A stretch of 64,000 nt of DNA from Promineifilum sp019695075 (GTDB taxonomy: Bacteria > Chloroflexota > Anaerolineae > Promineifilales > Promineifilaceae). Shown one piece after another: positions 24,933 through 34,371 of the stretch; the stretch's first letter is position 1; each line of letters begins with the position of its first letter. Location: assembly GCA_026129185.1 (NCBI GenBank), contig JAHCIO010000004.1, positions 62,001 to 126,000 of the forward strand, given 5' to 3'. The notes beneath the pieces were generated by a model. The model made no database searches, was not told the DNA's origin, and saw nothing but the letters and a program-made list of their open reading frames with translations. The translations under genes were made by a program, and so were the position numbers.

Positions 24933-25807
24933 CATCCTCCCGCCGCCTGCTGGCCGTCCTGGCCCATCCCGACGACGAATCCTTCGGCATTGGCGGCACG
25001 TTGGCCCGCTATGCCGACGAAGGCGTCGATGTCCACATCGCCATCGCCACCGACGGCGTGGCCGGTTCGGTCATTTCCGGCTACGAGCACACCCTGGCCG
25101 AGCTGGCCGCCGTTCGCCGCCACGAGTTGGACGAGGCCATCGCCGTCCTGGGCGCGACGCTCCACACCTTCGGCTACCGCGATTCCGGCTACATCGGCGA
25201 CCCGGCCAACAAGCACCCGGAGGCGTTCATCAACGCCGACGATGTCGAGGCCACCGGCCGCGTCGTCGCCCTTATCCGCCAGATTCGCCCGCAAGTGGTC
25301 ATCACCCACGATGAGACGGGCGGCTACTACCACCCCGACCACATCCACTGCTGGAAGATCACGACGGCCGCCTTCCACATGGCCGGCGACCCGGCCCAGT
25401 ATCCCGACATCGGCCCGACCCCCTATCAGCCGCAGCGCCTCTACTACACTGGCTTTTCCAATCGGATGGTCAAGGTGTTCACGCTGATCATGCGACTGCG
25501 CGGGCAGGACCCGAAACGGGCCGGCCGCAACAAAGATATCGACTGGACGCGAATCGGCATCGAGCCGCGGCGGCTGAACGCCCACGTTGACTACCGGCGC
25601 TATTGGGACGTCAAGCGCGCTGCCGGAGCCGCCCACGCCAGCCAGGGCGGTGGCATGTCGCGCAGCCGGCTGCTGCCGGAGCCGTTCCAGCGCCGCTTCA
25701 TGGCCACGGAGACCTACATCCGCGCCTATCCATTGCCGCGCGAGGGCGAACGCGAGCGCGACCTGTTTGCCGGCGTCGTGCTTGATAGCGCCCCCACCAA
25801 CACGTAG
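24929..25807 (+). CDS. PIG-L/LmbE family deacetylase
   Basis: The 292-residue protein has the PIG-L zinc motif AHPDDE (His13, Asp16) and the second motif HPDHIH (His138), as in MshB and Mca. These enzymes remove acetyl groups from N-acetylglucosamine-type substrates or cleave mycothiol conjugates. The substrate here is unknown. The ATG lies within the acpS stop (ATGA); an in-frame upstream start would read through the palindromic repeat. It is followed 14 bases later by an alpha/beta hydrolase. Confidence 0.92.
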   Translation: MTSSRRLLAVLAHPDDESFGIGGTLARYADEGVDVHIAIATDGVAGSVISGYEHTLAELAAVRRHELDEAIAVLGATLHTFGYRDSGYIGDPANKHPEAFINADDVEATGRVVALIRQIRPQVVITHDETGGYYHPDHIHCWKITTAAFHMAGDPAQYPDIGPTPYQPQRLYYTGFSNRMVKVFTLIMRLRGQDPKRAGRNKDIDWTRIGIEPRRLNAHVDYRRYWDVKRAAGAAHASQGGGMSRSRLLPEPFQRRFMATETYIRAYPLPREGERERDLFAGVVLDSAPTNT

Positions 25808-25821
25808 GAGGACAGGGGACA

Positions 25822-26793
25822 ATGACATTTCGACGTGTAATGCGACTTCTCGGCCTGCTGGCCGGCTTCGCCGCCGGGCTGACGGCGGCTATCGTGGCCG
25901 TGTTCACCCGCCGCATGATCGCCCCGCCACGCCAGCCGCTCTGGTGTACGCCGGACGACATGGGCCTACCCTATGAGAATGTTGACTTCCCCGCGCGCGA
26001 TAGTGTGCGCTTGTCGGGCTGGTTCATTCCGGCGGCCCACGCCGCGGACGGCGGTAGCACTGCCACGGTCATCCTCGTCCACGGCTGGGGCTGGAACCGG
26101 CTGGGCGACGCCGCCGGCGATATCGTCGCCGACCTGAGCGGCTCGACGCCGGTGGAGTTGCTGCGGCTGGCCCACGCGCTGCACTACGACGGCTACCACG
26201 TGCTGATGTACGACCAGCGTAACCACGGCGAGAGCGCCGCCCATCCGCCGGTCACCTTTGGCCAGACCGAGGCCGAGGATTTGCTGGGGGCCATCGCCTA
26301 TCTGCAAACGCGGCCGGAATTGGACACGGCGCGCATTGGGGCCATTGGCTTCTCGATGGGGGCCAACGCCATCCTCTATGCCCTGGCCCGCACCGACGAC
26401 CTGCGGGCGGCCATTGCCGTCCAGCCGATGACGATGACCACCTATAGCGAGGGCTACGCCGCCGATCTGCTGGGGCCGCTGGCCGCGGTGGTGCAGCCGT
26501 TGGTGGAGGCGGCTTACGGGGCCATTACCGGTATTCCCCTGCGGGCGCTGCAACCGGCCTTTGCCGCGGCCGGCGCGGCGGCGGGCAACGACGCCCGCGC
26601 GCAGACGCCGGTGCTCTTCTTGCAGTGCAAGGCCGACCGCTGGGGTTCGCTGGCCGACGCTGAACGGCTGGCCGCAGCCACGCCCGCCAGCGAAGGGCCG
26701 CTCTACGTCGACGGCGACCATCGCTATCAGGGCTACCAGTACCTCATCGACAACCCGCGCATTGCCACGACGTTCCTGGAGCAGCATCTGTGA
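25822..26793 (+). CDS. Membrane-anchored alpha/beta hydrolase
   Basis: The 323-residue protein begins with an uncleaved hydrophobic helix (about residues 8-28) that would tether it to the membrane. The hydrolase core shows VILVHGWGWN (oxyanion hole), GFSMGAN with the nucleophilic Ser, and DGDHRYQGY with the catalytic His near the C-terminus. It resembles the BAAT/FrsA-type or S9-like esterase group. GGAGGA precedes the ATG by ten bases. It ends the acpS-PIG-L-hydrolase gene string and is followed by a family B repeat. Confidence 0.88.
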   Translation: MTFRRVMRLLGLLAGFAAGLTAAIVAVFTRRMIAPPRQPLWCTPDDMGLPYENVDFPARDSVRLSGWFIPAAHAADGGSTATVILVHGWGWNRLGDAAGDIVADLSGSTPVELLRLAHALHYDGYHVLMYDQRNHGESAAHPPVTFGQTEAEDLLGAIAYLQTRPELDTARIGAIGFSMGANAILYALARTDDLRAAIAVQPMTMTTYSEGYAADLLGPLAAVVQPLVEAAYGAITGIPLRALQPAFAAAGAAAGNDARAQTPVLFLQCKADRWGSLADAERLAAATPASEGPLYVDGDHRYQGYQYLIDNPRIATTFLEQHL

Positions 26794-26794
26794 G

Positions 26795-26881
26795 CTAGGG
26801 GCTAGGGATTAGGGGATAGGGATTAGGTTCCAGGCTAAGATCGCTCTTACTAGCCCCTAGTCCCAAGAACCTAGCCCCTAA
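26795..26881. repeat. Family B inverted repeat
   Basis: CTAGGGGCTAGGGATTAGGGG units on the left and CTAGCCCCTAGTCCC/CTAGCCCC units on the right surround a short centre. It fills the gap before the large regulator gene. Confidence 0.8.
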
Positions 26882-26892
26882 GAGAGCGGACG

Positions 26893-29800
26893 ATGCTCAG
26901 GCCGATAACCGTTCTGCGCACGAAGATCACGCCGCCGCGGCCCGGCCCGCGCACGCTGGAACGGCCGCGCGTGACCTGTCTGCTGGCCGAGGCGCTGAAC
27001 TACCGGCTGACGCTGGTTCAGGCCGGAGCGGGCTTCGGCAAGACGACGGCGCTGGCGGGGTTGGCGGGACTGGGACGGCCGCTGATCTGGTATCAGGTGA
27101 TGCCCGAAGACCGCGATCCGCTGGTTTTCCTGCTGCACCTCTGTCATGCCTCGCGTCTGGCCCTGCCGGAACTGAGCGACCTGCCCATCTCGCTGTTGGA
27201 GTCGTGGGAGGGCGCCGACAGCCCGCTACCTTCGACCTTCAGCCACATCCTCGACGAGTGGCTCAACAGCTTCGCCGCCATGCCGGCCCGGCCGGCGCTG
27301 CTGGTGCTGGACGACGTCCATCTGGTTTCGTCGTCACCGGAAATCGCCGGGCTGTTGGACCGGCTGGTCAACCTGGCCCCGCCTGACCTCCACACCGTTC
27401 TGGCGGGACGCCCCCCGTTGAACCTGCCCGGTCTGGCCGGCTGGACGGCGCGCGGGCTGGTGCTGCCGGTCGAGCGCTCGGCGCTGGCCTTCACCGCCGA
27501 GGAGATCGCTGCTCTCTTCGCGCGGGCTTACGGCTACGAGCTGACCATCGACGAGGCGACGCGGCTCTTTGAGGCCACGGAGGGCTGGGCCATTGCCCTG
27601 CAACTCGTCTGGCAGAGCTTGCGCAGCGGCGCATTTGCCTCCGTCGAGGAGGTGTTGTCCAACCAGGCGTCGTCGCTCGACAGCCTCTTTCATCTGCTGG
27701 CTACCGAGATCTACGCCGGGCAGCCGGCCGACGTGCAGGCCTTCCTGCAAGCCACCTCCATCCTGCGCGTCATCACGCCCGAAGCCTGCAACGCGCTGGG
27801 CATCGGCAATAGCGCCGTCATGCTGGCCTATCTGCGGCGCATCGACCTTTTCCTCGTCGATCTGGGCGACGGCAGCCTGCGCTATCACCACATCTTCCAC
27901 AGCTTCCTGGAGCAACTGTCCGATCCCACCGCCCGGCGCATGACCCATCTGCTGGCCGCGGCCTACTTCCAGGCGGCCAACGACCCCGGCGAAGCCCTTT
28001 ACCATCTGCAACAAGCGGGCGACATCGGGGCGATGGCCGTGCAGTTGGACACCTACGGCGGCCAACTGCTGGCCTCCGGCCGGCTGGACACGCTGGCCGG
28101 TCATCTGGCCAATGTGCCGCCGGAGGTGCTGGGCGACCACCCCGCGTTGTTGTTCTACCTGGGCGATCTGGCCCGGCTGCGCAGCCGCTTCCAGGAGGCG
28201 CTGGGCTGGTATCAGCAGGCCGAGACGGTCTGGCGCGAGCACGGCCAGATGGAGGGCGTCGGCCGGGCGCTGCGCGGCCAGGCGCGCGTCTATCTGGACA
28301 CGGTCAACCCCAGCCAGGCCGAGGCGCTGTTGGAGCAGTCGATCCGCCTGAGCGAGGGCGTTGAGGGGCACGAGATGCGCGCCCGGCTCTACGAGTTGTT
28401 GGCCGAGAACAAGCTCAACGCCGGCCACATCGAGGCCGCCGAGAGCCTGCGGCAGCAGGCCGAGGCCCTGCGCAGCGCCAGCCCGTCCGATTCGCAGCTG
28501 CTCACCCGGGTGCTGCTGCGCACCGGTCGGCTGGACGAGGCCGCCCGGCGGCTGGAGGAGCGCGCCGCGGCCGAGCAGCTGACCCCCGTGCTGACGCCCC
28601 GCGCCCACCGCGAGACCCACCTGCTGCTGTCGCTGGTCTATGCCTTGCAGGGGCGGGGCGAAGATGCCTACACTTGCGCCCGCGAGGGCGGCCGGCGCGG
28701 CGTCGATCTGCGTTCGCCGTTCGTCACCGCCGTCGGCCACATGCGCGTCGCCCACGCTCTGGGCCTGCTGCCGGAGGCCAGTCGCCGCGAGCAGGCCCGC
28801 GCTCAGTACGAGGCGGCCATCGCCATCAGCCGCGAGCTGGTCGTGCCGCGGCTGATCGTTGAGGCCAGTTGGGGCCTGTGCCGCGTCTACGGCTACGCGG
28901 GCGACCTGGTGCGCGCCGAGGCCGCGGCGACGCAGGGCATCGACATCGCCACGGCCGCGGGCGACGAATGGATCGCCTCGCTGGTGCGCGTGTCGATGGG
29001 CGCGGGCCTGGTCCTGGCCGAGCGCTACGAGGCCGCGCTGGAGTGGCTGACGCGGGCGCTACAGGGCTTTCAGGAGTGCAGCGACGCCTTCGGGGCCTGC
29101 GCCGCGCGCCTGTGGCTGGCCACCGTCCGCCGGCAACAGGGCAAGCACGACCTCCTGCCACAACTATTGCCCGCCGCCCTGGCCGCTTGCGAGGACAACG
29201 GTTACGACTACCTGTTGACGCGGCCGACCTTCCTCGGCCCGCCGGACGAGCGCGTCTTCACGCCGCTGCTCATCCTGGCCCGCGCGCGGGGCTGGCGCAG
29301 CGAGTATGCCGGGCGGTTGCTGGCGGTGCTGGGCCTGGCCGAGGCCACCCACCACCCCGGCTACCGCGTGCGCGTCACCACGCTGGGAGGCTTCATGGTC
29401 TATAAGGGGGACGCGGCCATTGCTGCCAACAGCTGGCGGCGGGCAAAGGCGCGGCAGCTGTTCCAATTGCTGCTGACCTACCGCCGCTCCGGCCTCGACC
29501 GCGACCAGATTTTGGAGTACCTCTGGCCGGGCATGGAGCCGGCCGCCGCCGGGCGTAACTTCAAGGTGACGCTCAACACGCTCTACCAGGTGTTGGAACC
29601 CCACCGCCAGCCCGGCGCTGACTCTGCCTTCGTCCACCGCGAGGGCACGAGCTACTGCCTGCGGGCGGGGGCGGACTTGTGGTTGGATGCCGAGCGCTTC
29701 GCCGGGCTGGTGGCCGAGGCGCGCGCCGCCCGGCGGCAGTCGCCGGCGCGAGCCTTGGCGCTGCTGGAAGAGGCCGTGGCCCTCTACAAGGGCGATTATC

Positions 29801-30123
29801 TGCCGGATGCGCTCTACGAGACGTGGGCGGCGGCCGAGCGCGAGCGGCTGGCGGTCATGTTCCTGGGCGCGGCCGACCAACTGGCCGAGCTGTACCTCGA
29901 CAGCCGCCGTTTCGAGCAGGCGGTCGAGGTGGCCCACCGGCTGCTGGCGGCCGACAACTGCTGGGAGCGCGCTTACCGTCACCTGATGCTCGCCTACCAC
30001 CGCCTCGGCAACCGCGGCCAGATCGCCCGCACCTATCAGCGCTGCGTCCAGATATTGCGCGAGGAGTTGGACGTGGCCCCGACCGAGGAGACGACCGCCC
30101 TCTACGCCGAACTGGCCGGCTAG
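26893..30123 (+). CDS. MalT-like STAND ATPase fused to SARP-type DNA-binding and BTAD domains
   Basis: This 1076-residue transcription regulator has an N-terminal STAND NTPase (Walker A GAGFGKTT at about residues 45-52, Walker B LLVLDDVHL near 134-142), then a winged-helix lid and a long TPR-like helical sensor (about 340-820). The C-terminus, from about residue 826 (TLGGFMVYKGD), carries an OmpR-type winged helix followed by a bacterial transcriptional activator domain (SARP/BTAD). The classic MalT protein ends in a LuxR domain instead. Such proteins bind an inducer on the TPR arm and oligomerise with ATP. It lies just before the acyl-CoA cluster and is a reasonable candidate for controlling it, though nothing in the sequence proves that. 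Confidence 0.93.
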   Translation: MLRPITVLRTKITPPRPGPRTLERPRVTCLLAEALNYRLTLVQAGAGFGKTTALAGLAGLGRPLIWYQVMPEDRDPLVFLLHLCHASRLALPELSDLPISLLESWEGADSPLPSTFSHILDEWLNSFAAMPARPALLVLDDVHLVSSSPEIAGLLDRLVNLAPPDLHTVLAGRPPLNLPGLAGWTARGLVLPVERSALAFTAEEIAALFARAYGYELTIDEATRLFEATEGWAIALQLVWQSLRSGAFASVEEVLSNQASSLDSLFHLLATEIYAGQPADVQAFLQATSILRVITPEACNALGIGNSAVMLAYLRRIDLFLVDLGDGSLRYHHIFHSFLEQLSDPTARRMTHLLAAAYFQAANDPGEALYHLQQAGDIGAMAVQLDTYGGQLLASGRLDTLAGHLANVPPEVLGDHPALLFYLGDLARLRSRFQEALGWYQQAETVWREHGQMEGVGRALRGQARVYLDTVNPSQAEALLEQSIRLSEGVEGHEMRARLYELLAENKLNAGHIEAAESLRQQAEALRSASPSDSQLLTRVLLRTGRLDEAARRLEERAAAEQLTPVLTPRAHRETHLLLSLVYALQGRGEDAYTCAREGGRRGVDLRSPFVTAVGHMRVAHALGLLPEASRREQARAQYEAAIAISRELVVPRLIVEASWGLCRVYGYAGDLVRAEAAATQGIDIATAAGDEWIASLVRVSMGAGLVLAERYEAALEWLTRALQGFQECSDAFGACAARLWLATVRRQQGKHDLLPQLLPAALAACEDNGYDYLLTRPTFLGPPDERVFTPLLILARARGWRSEYAGRLLAVLGLAEATHHPGYRVRVTTLGGFMVYKGDAAIAANSWRRAKARQLFQLLLTYRRSGLDRDQILEYLWPGMEPAAAGRNFKVTLNTLYQVLEPHRQPGADSAFVHREGTSYCLRAGADLWLDAERFAGLVAEARAARRQSPARALALLEEAVALYKGDYLPDALYETWAAAERERLAVMFLGAADQLAELYLDSRRFEQAVEVAHRLLAADNCWERAYRHLMLAYHRLGNRGQIARTYQRCVQILREELDVAPTEETTALYAELAG

Positions 30124-30207
30124 TCCGCGTGTAACTCACCAGTAGCCGCCGTTTGCTATTCTCTCCATACAGCGATACCGGCGCTGCGTCTTCCGGTCGG
30201 CAACGAC

Positions 30208-30528
30208 ATGCGTCGCCGGCCTGGCGGGCCGGTCGCCGAGTCCCAGTCACAAAAGGGTGCGTTCTTGGAAGAGTCCTTGCCCGAGATCACGTCGTTTGTT
30301 GTCCGCTTTGTCCATTCTGGGCCGCCGGTCGGGGCGGATGTAGGGGCGGGTGTAGGGGCGGGTCTCAGACCCGCCCCTACACCCACCCCTACACGCGGCT
30401 CAATCCTGAATGTGCAGACCAACCAGGAGTTGCCCTTCCTGCGCTGGGAAGAGGCCGTGGCCTTCATCCGCCGCTTTGTGACCCTGATCGATGAGAACGA
30501 ATCGCCGCCCGAACCGCCGCGCGTGTAG
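30208..30528 (+). CDS. Small protein interrupted in frame by a palindromic repeat
   Basis: This 106-codon ORF has two halves that look like parts of one small beta-alpha domain: SFVVRFVHS on the left, and GSILNVQTNQELPFLRWEEAVAFIRRFVTL on the right (quoted here only by its ends, SILNVQT and FIRRFVTL). Between them about 18 residues (GADVGAGVGAGLRPAP and on) are encoded by a compound family A palindrome. A second copy supplies the TAG stop. The right half recalls short uncharacterised proteins ending in an HVQ-type strand and an FI-RRF helix. The start codon is uncertain. Expression is unproven. Confidence 0.55.
   Translation: MRRRPGGPVAESQSQKGAFLEESLPEITSFVVRFVHSGPPVGADVGAGVGAGLRPAPTPTPTRGSILNVQTNQELPFLRWEEAVAFIRRFVTLIDENESPPEPPRV
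30340..30392. repeat. Compound family A palindrome inside a coding frame
   Basis: A full 29-bp copy (30352-30380) is nested between an extra left half-arm GTAGGGGCGGGT (30340-30351) and an extra right half-arm ACCCACCCCTAC, giving a 53-bp palindrome. It keeps the reading frame of the small protein open. Confidence 0.85.
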
Positions 30529-30553
30529 GGGCGGGTCTCAGACCCGCCCCTAC
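30525..30553. repeat. Family A palindrome, exact copy
   Basis: Arms GTAGGGGCGGGTCT and AGACCCGCCCCTAC around a single central C. Bases 2-4 (TAG) are the stop codon of the small protein at 30208. Confidence 0.88.
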
Positions 30554-30579
30554 CCCCACTCCTACTTACGAGTGAACTT

Positions 30580-31575
30580 ATGACCCGAAGCGCACAAATC
30601 CTCTCCACTGGCAGCTATGTCCCCGATCGCGTCGTCACCAACGCCGAGATCGACCAGCTCATGGGCGAGACGACGGCCGATTGGCTGGTCGCCAACGTCG
30701 GCATCCGCGAGCGCCGCTGGATGTCGCCGGAGCAGACAACCTCCGACCTGGTGACGGCCGCCGCCCAGCGCGCGCTGGACAAGGCCGGCGTGCGGCCGGA
30801 GCAACTCAACCTCATCATCGTCTCCACCGACACGCCCGACTACCTCTCGCCGGGCACTTCGGTCGTCGTCCAGCATAAGCTGGGCGCGGTCAATGCCGGC
30901 GCCTACGACGTCAATAGCGCCTGCGCCGGTTGGGTGACGGCGCTCGACCAGGGCGCGCGCACCATCGCCACCGACAGCGCCATGAACTACGTCCTGGTAG
31001 CCGGCGGCTATGGCATGAGCCGCTTCCTCGACCTGAGCGACAAGAAGACGGCCAACCTGTTTGCCGATGGCGCGGGCGCGGCCGTGCTGGGTGTGGGCGA
31101 CACGCCCGGCTTCCTGGCCAGCAACTTCCTGGCCAAGGGCGAGTACTACGACGCCCTGGGCATCTATGGCGGCGGCGCGGCCTGCCCCAGCACGCCGGAG
31201 AACCTGGCCGCCTTTGGCCCGCCGCGCGTCCAGTTCGTCAAGAAGTTCCCGCGCACTTTCAACACCGAGTACTGGCCCAAGCTCATCCAGGGCGCGCTGG
31301 ACAAGGCCGGCCTGTCGCTGGACGACATCGATCACTTTCTGTTCACCCAATTGAACCTGCGCACCATCGAGGCGATGATGGAACTGCTGGGCCAACCGCT
31401 GGAAAAGACCCACTGGGTCATGGACAAGTGGGGCTACACCGGCTCGCCTTGCGTCGTCATGGCCCTCGACGACGCCATCGAGAACGGCCGCGGCCCCCGG
31501 CCCGGCCAGCATATCCTCTTCTGCGCCAGCGGCGGCGGCATCAGCATGGCTGCTTCCGTCTGGCGGTGGGTATAG
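30580..31575 (+). CDS. KAS III-like (thiolase superfamily) protein lacking catalytic His and Asn
   Basis: The 331-residue protein aligns with FabH end to end and keeps the acyl-accepting Cys115 (VNSACAGW). At the position of FabH His244 (PHQAN) it reads FTQLN, giving Thr256; at Asn274 (GNTS) it reads GYTG, giving Tyr286. Without His and Asn, decarboxylative condensation with malonyl-ACP is unlikely. Acyl transfer, or condensation by another mechanism, is possible. It is the first gene of a cluster rich in acyl-CoA ligases and hydrolases, so the acyl donor may be a CoA thioester. Confidence 0.88.
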   Translation: MTRSAQILSTGSYVPDRVVTNAEIDQLMGETTADWLVANVGIRERRWMSPEQTTSDLVTAAAQRALDKAGVRPEQLNLIIVSTDTPDYLSPGTSVVVQHKLGAVNAGAYDVNSACAGWVTALDQGARTIATDSAMNYVLVAGGYGMSRFLDLSDKKTANLFADGAGAAVLGVGDTPGFLASNFLAKGEYYDALGIYGGGAACPSTPENLAAFGPPRVQFVKKFPRTFNTEYWPKLIQGALDKAGLSLDDIDHFLFTQLNLRTIEAMMELLGQPLEKTHWVMDKWGYTGSPCVVMALDDAIENGRGPRPGQHILFCASGGGISMAASVWRWV

Positions 31576-31576
31576 T

Positions 31577-31649
31577 TTAGGGGCTAGGGGTTAGGGATTA
31601 GGGGCTAGGGGAAGAACACTCTTCCTAATCCCTAGCCCCTAGCCCCTAT
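31577..31649. repeat. Family B inverted repeat
   Basis: Left arm TTAGGGGCTAGGGGTTAGGG and onward, right arm CTAATCCCTAGCCCCTAGCC, centre GAAGAACACTCTTCC. It lies between the KAS III-like gene and the first ligase. Confidence 0.8.
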
Positions 31650-31662
31650 ACGGAGGCCTGTC

Positions 31663-33213
<1,551 letters not shown>

Positions 33214-33225
33214 GGACCGGTTGGA

Positions 33226-33268
33226 GTAGGGGCGGGTCTTAGACCCGCCCCTACCGGCCCGCCCCTAC
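33226..33268. repeat. Family A palindrome with extra right half-arm
   Basis: A complete copy at 33226-33254 has TT at the centre instead of TC, followed by a further CCCGCCCCTAC half-arm ending at 33268. Confidence 0.85.
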
Positions 33269-33301
33269 ACCCACCCACTAGACCATCACAAGGAGCATCC
33301 C

Positions 33302-34357
33302 ATGTCATCCATCCCTACTCTACCTGGAATCACCTCTACGTTCGTCCCCACGGCCCGCCTGCTTACCCACGTCCTGACCAGCGGCCCGGCCGATGGCGAG
33401 CCGGTGGTCTTCGTCCACGGCAACGCCTCGTCATCGGTCTTCTGGGAAGAGACGATGTTGGCCCTGCCGCCGCGCTTTCAAGCCCTCGCGCCCGACCTGC
33501 GCGGCTATGGCGAGACCGAAGACCTGCTCATCGACGCCACCCGCGGGGCCAAGGACTGGGCCGAAGACCTCAAAGCTCTGTCCGACACGCTGGGCGACCG
33601 TCCGGCCCACCTGATCGGCTGGTCGTTGGGGGCCGCACCGGTGCTGCAATTCGCCCTGGACTACCCGGAGCTTGTCCGCAGCATCACCCTCGTCGCCCCG
33701 GTCAGCCCCTATGGCTTCGGCGGCACGAAGGACGTTGACGGCGCGCCCAGCTACGACGACTTTGCCGGGTCGGGCGGCGGTTCAGTTAACCCGGAATTCG
33801 TCCGCCGCATGCAGATAGGCGACCGCAGCGGCGATGACGCCAACTCGCCGCGCGTGGTCATCAACAGCTTCTACTACAAGCCGCCCTTCCATGCCGGCCG
33901 CGAGGAGGAGTTCCTCAGCTCGCTGCTGCTGGAGAAGACGGGCGCGGACCGCTACCCCGGCGACATGACGCCCTCGGCCAACTGGCCGACCGTTGCTCCC
34001 GGCGTGCGGGGGCCGATCAATGCCACGTCGCCCAAGTACCTGAACCTGAGCGGCATCACCGCCATGCTCCACAAGCCGCCTATCCTATGGATTCGCGGCG
34101 ACAGCGACCAGGTCGTTGGCGACAACTCGCTGTTCGACTTCGGCACGTTGGGGATGCTGGGGGCCGTGCCCGGCTGGCCGGGGGTCGAAGTCTTCCCGCC
34201 GCAGCCGATGGTGGCCCAGACGCGGGCCGTCCTCGACCGCTACGCGGCCAACGGCGGCAGCTATCAGGAAGTGGTTATCGCCGACGCCGGCCATTCGCCT
34301 CACATCGAGCAGCCGGCGGCATTCATGGTCGCGCTGTTGAGCCATCTGGAGAGCTAA
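33302..34357 (+). CDS. Alpha/beta hydrolase A
   Basis: The 351-residue protein has FVHGNASSS (oxyanion hole), the nucleophile elbow GWSLGA, an acidic residue in WIRGDSDQVV and the catalytic His in ADAGHSPHIEQP. A long cap-domain insertion with SFYYKPPF and DMTPSANWPTVAPG separates the core strands, making it larger than the two other hydrolases in the cluster. It probably hydrolyses an ester, lactone or thioester. AAGGAG precedes ATG 33302. The gene is followed 14 bases later by ligase B. Confidence 0.88.
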   Translation: MSSIPTLPGITSTFVPTARLLTHVLTSGPADGEPVVFVHGNASSSVFWEETMLALPPRFQALAPDLRGYGETEDLLIDATRGAKDWAEDLKALSDTLGDRPAHLIGWSLGAAPVLQFALDYPELVRSITLVAPVSPYGFGGTKDVDGAPSYDDFAGSGGGSVNPEFVRRMQIGDRSGDDANSPRVVINSFYYKPPFHAGREEEFLSSLLLEKTGADRYPGDMTPSANWPTVAPGVRGPINATSPKYLNLSGITAMLHKPPILWIRGDSDQVVGDNSLFDFGTLGMLGAVPGWPGVEVFPPQPMVAQTRAVLDRYAANGGSYQEVVIADAGHSPHIEQPAAFMVALLSHLES

Positions 34358-34371
34358 ACGCGGAGGCAGTC

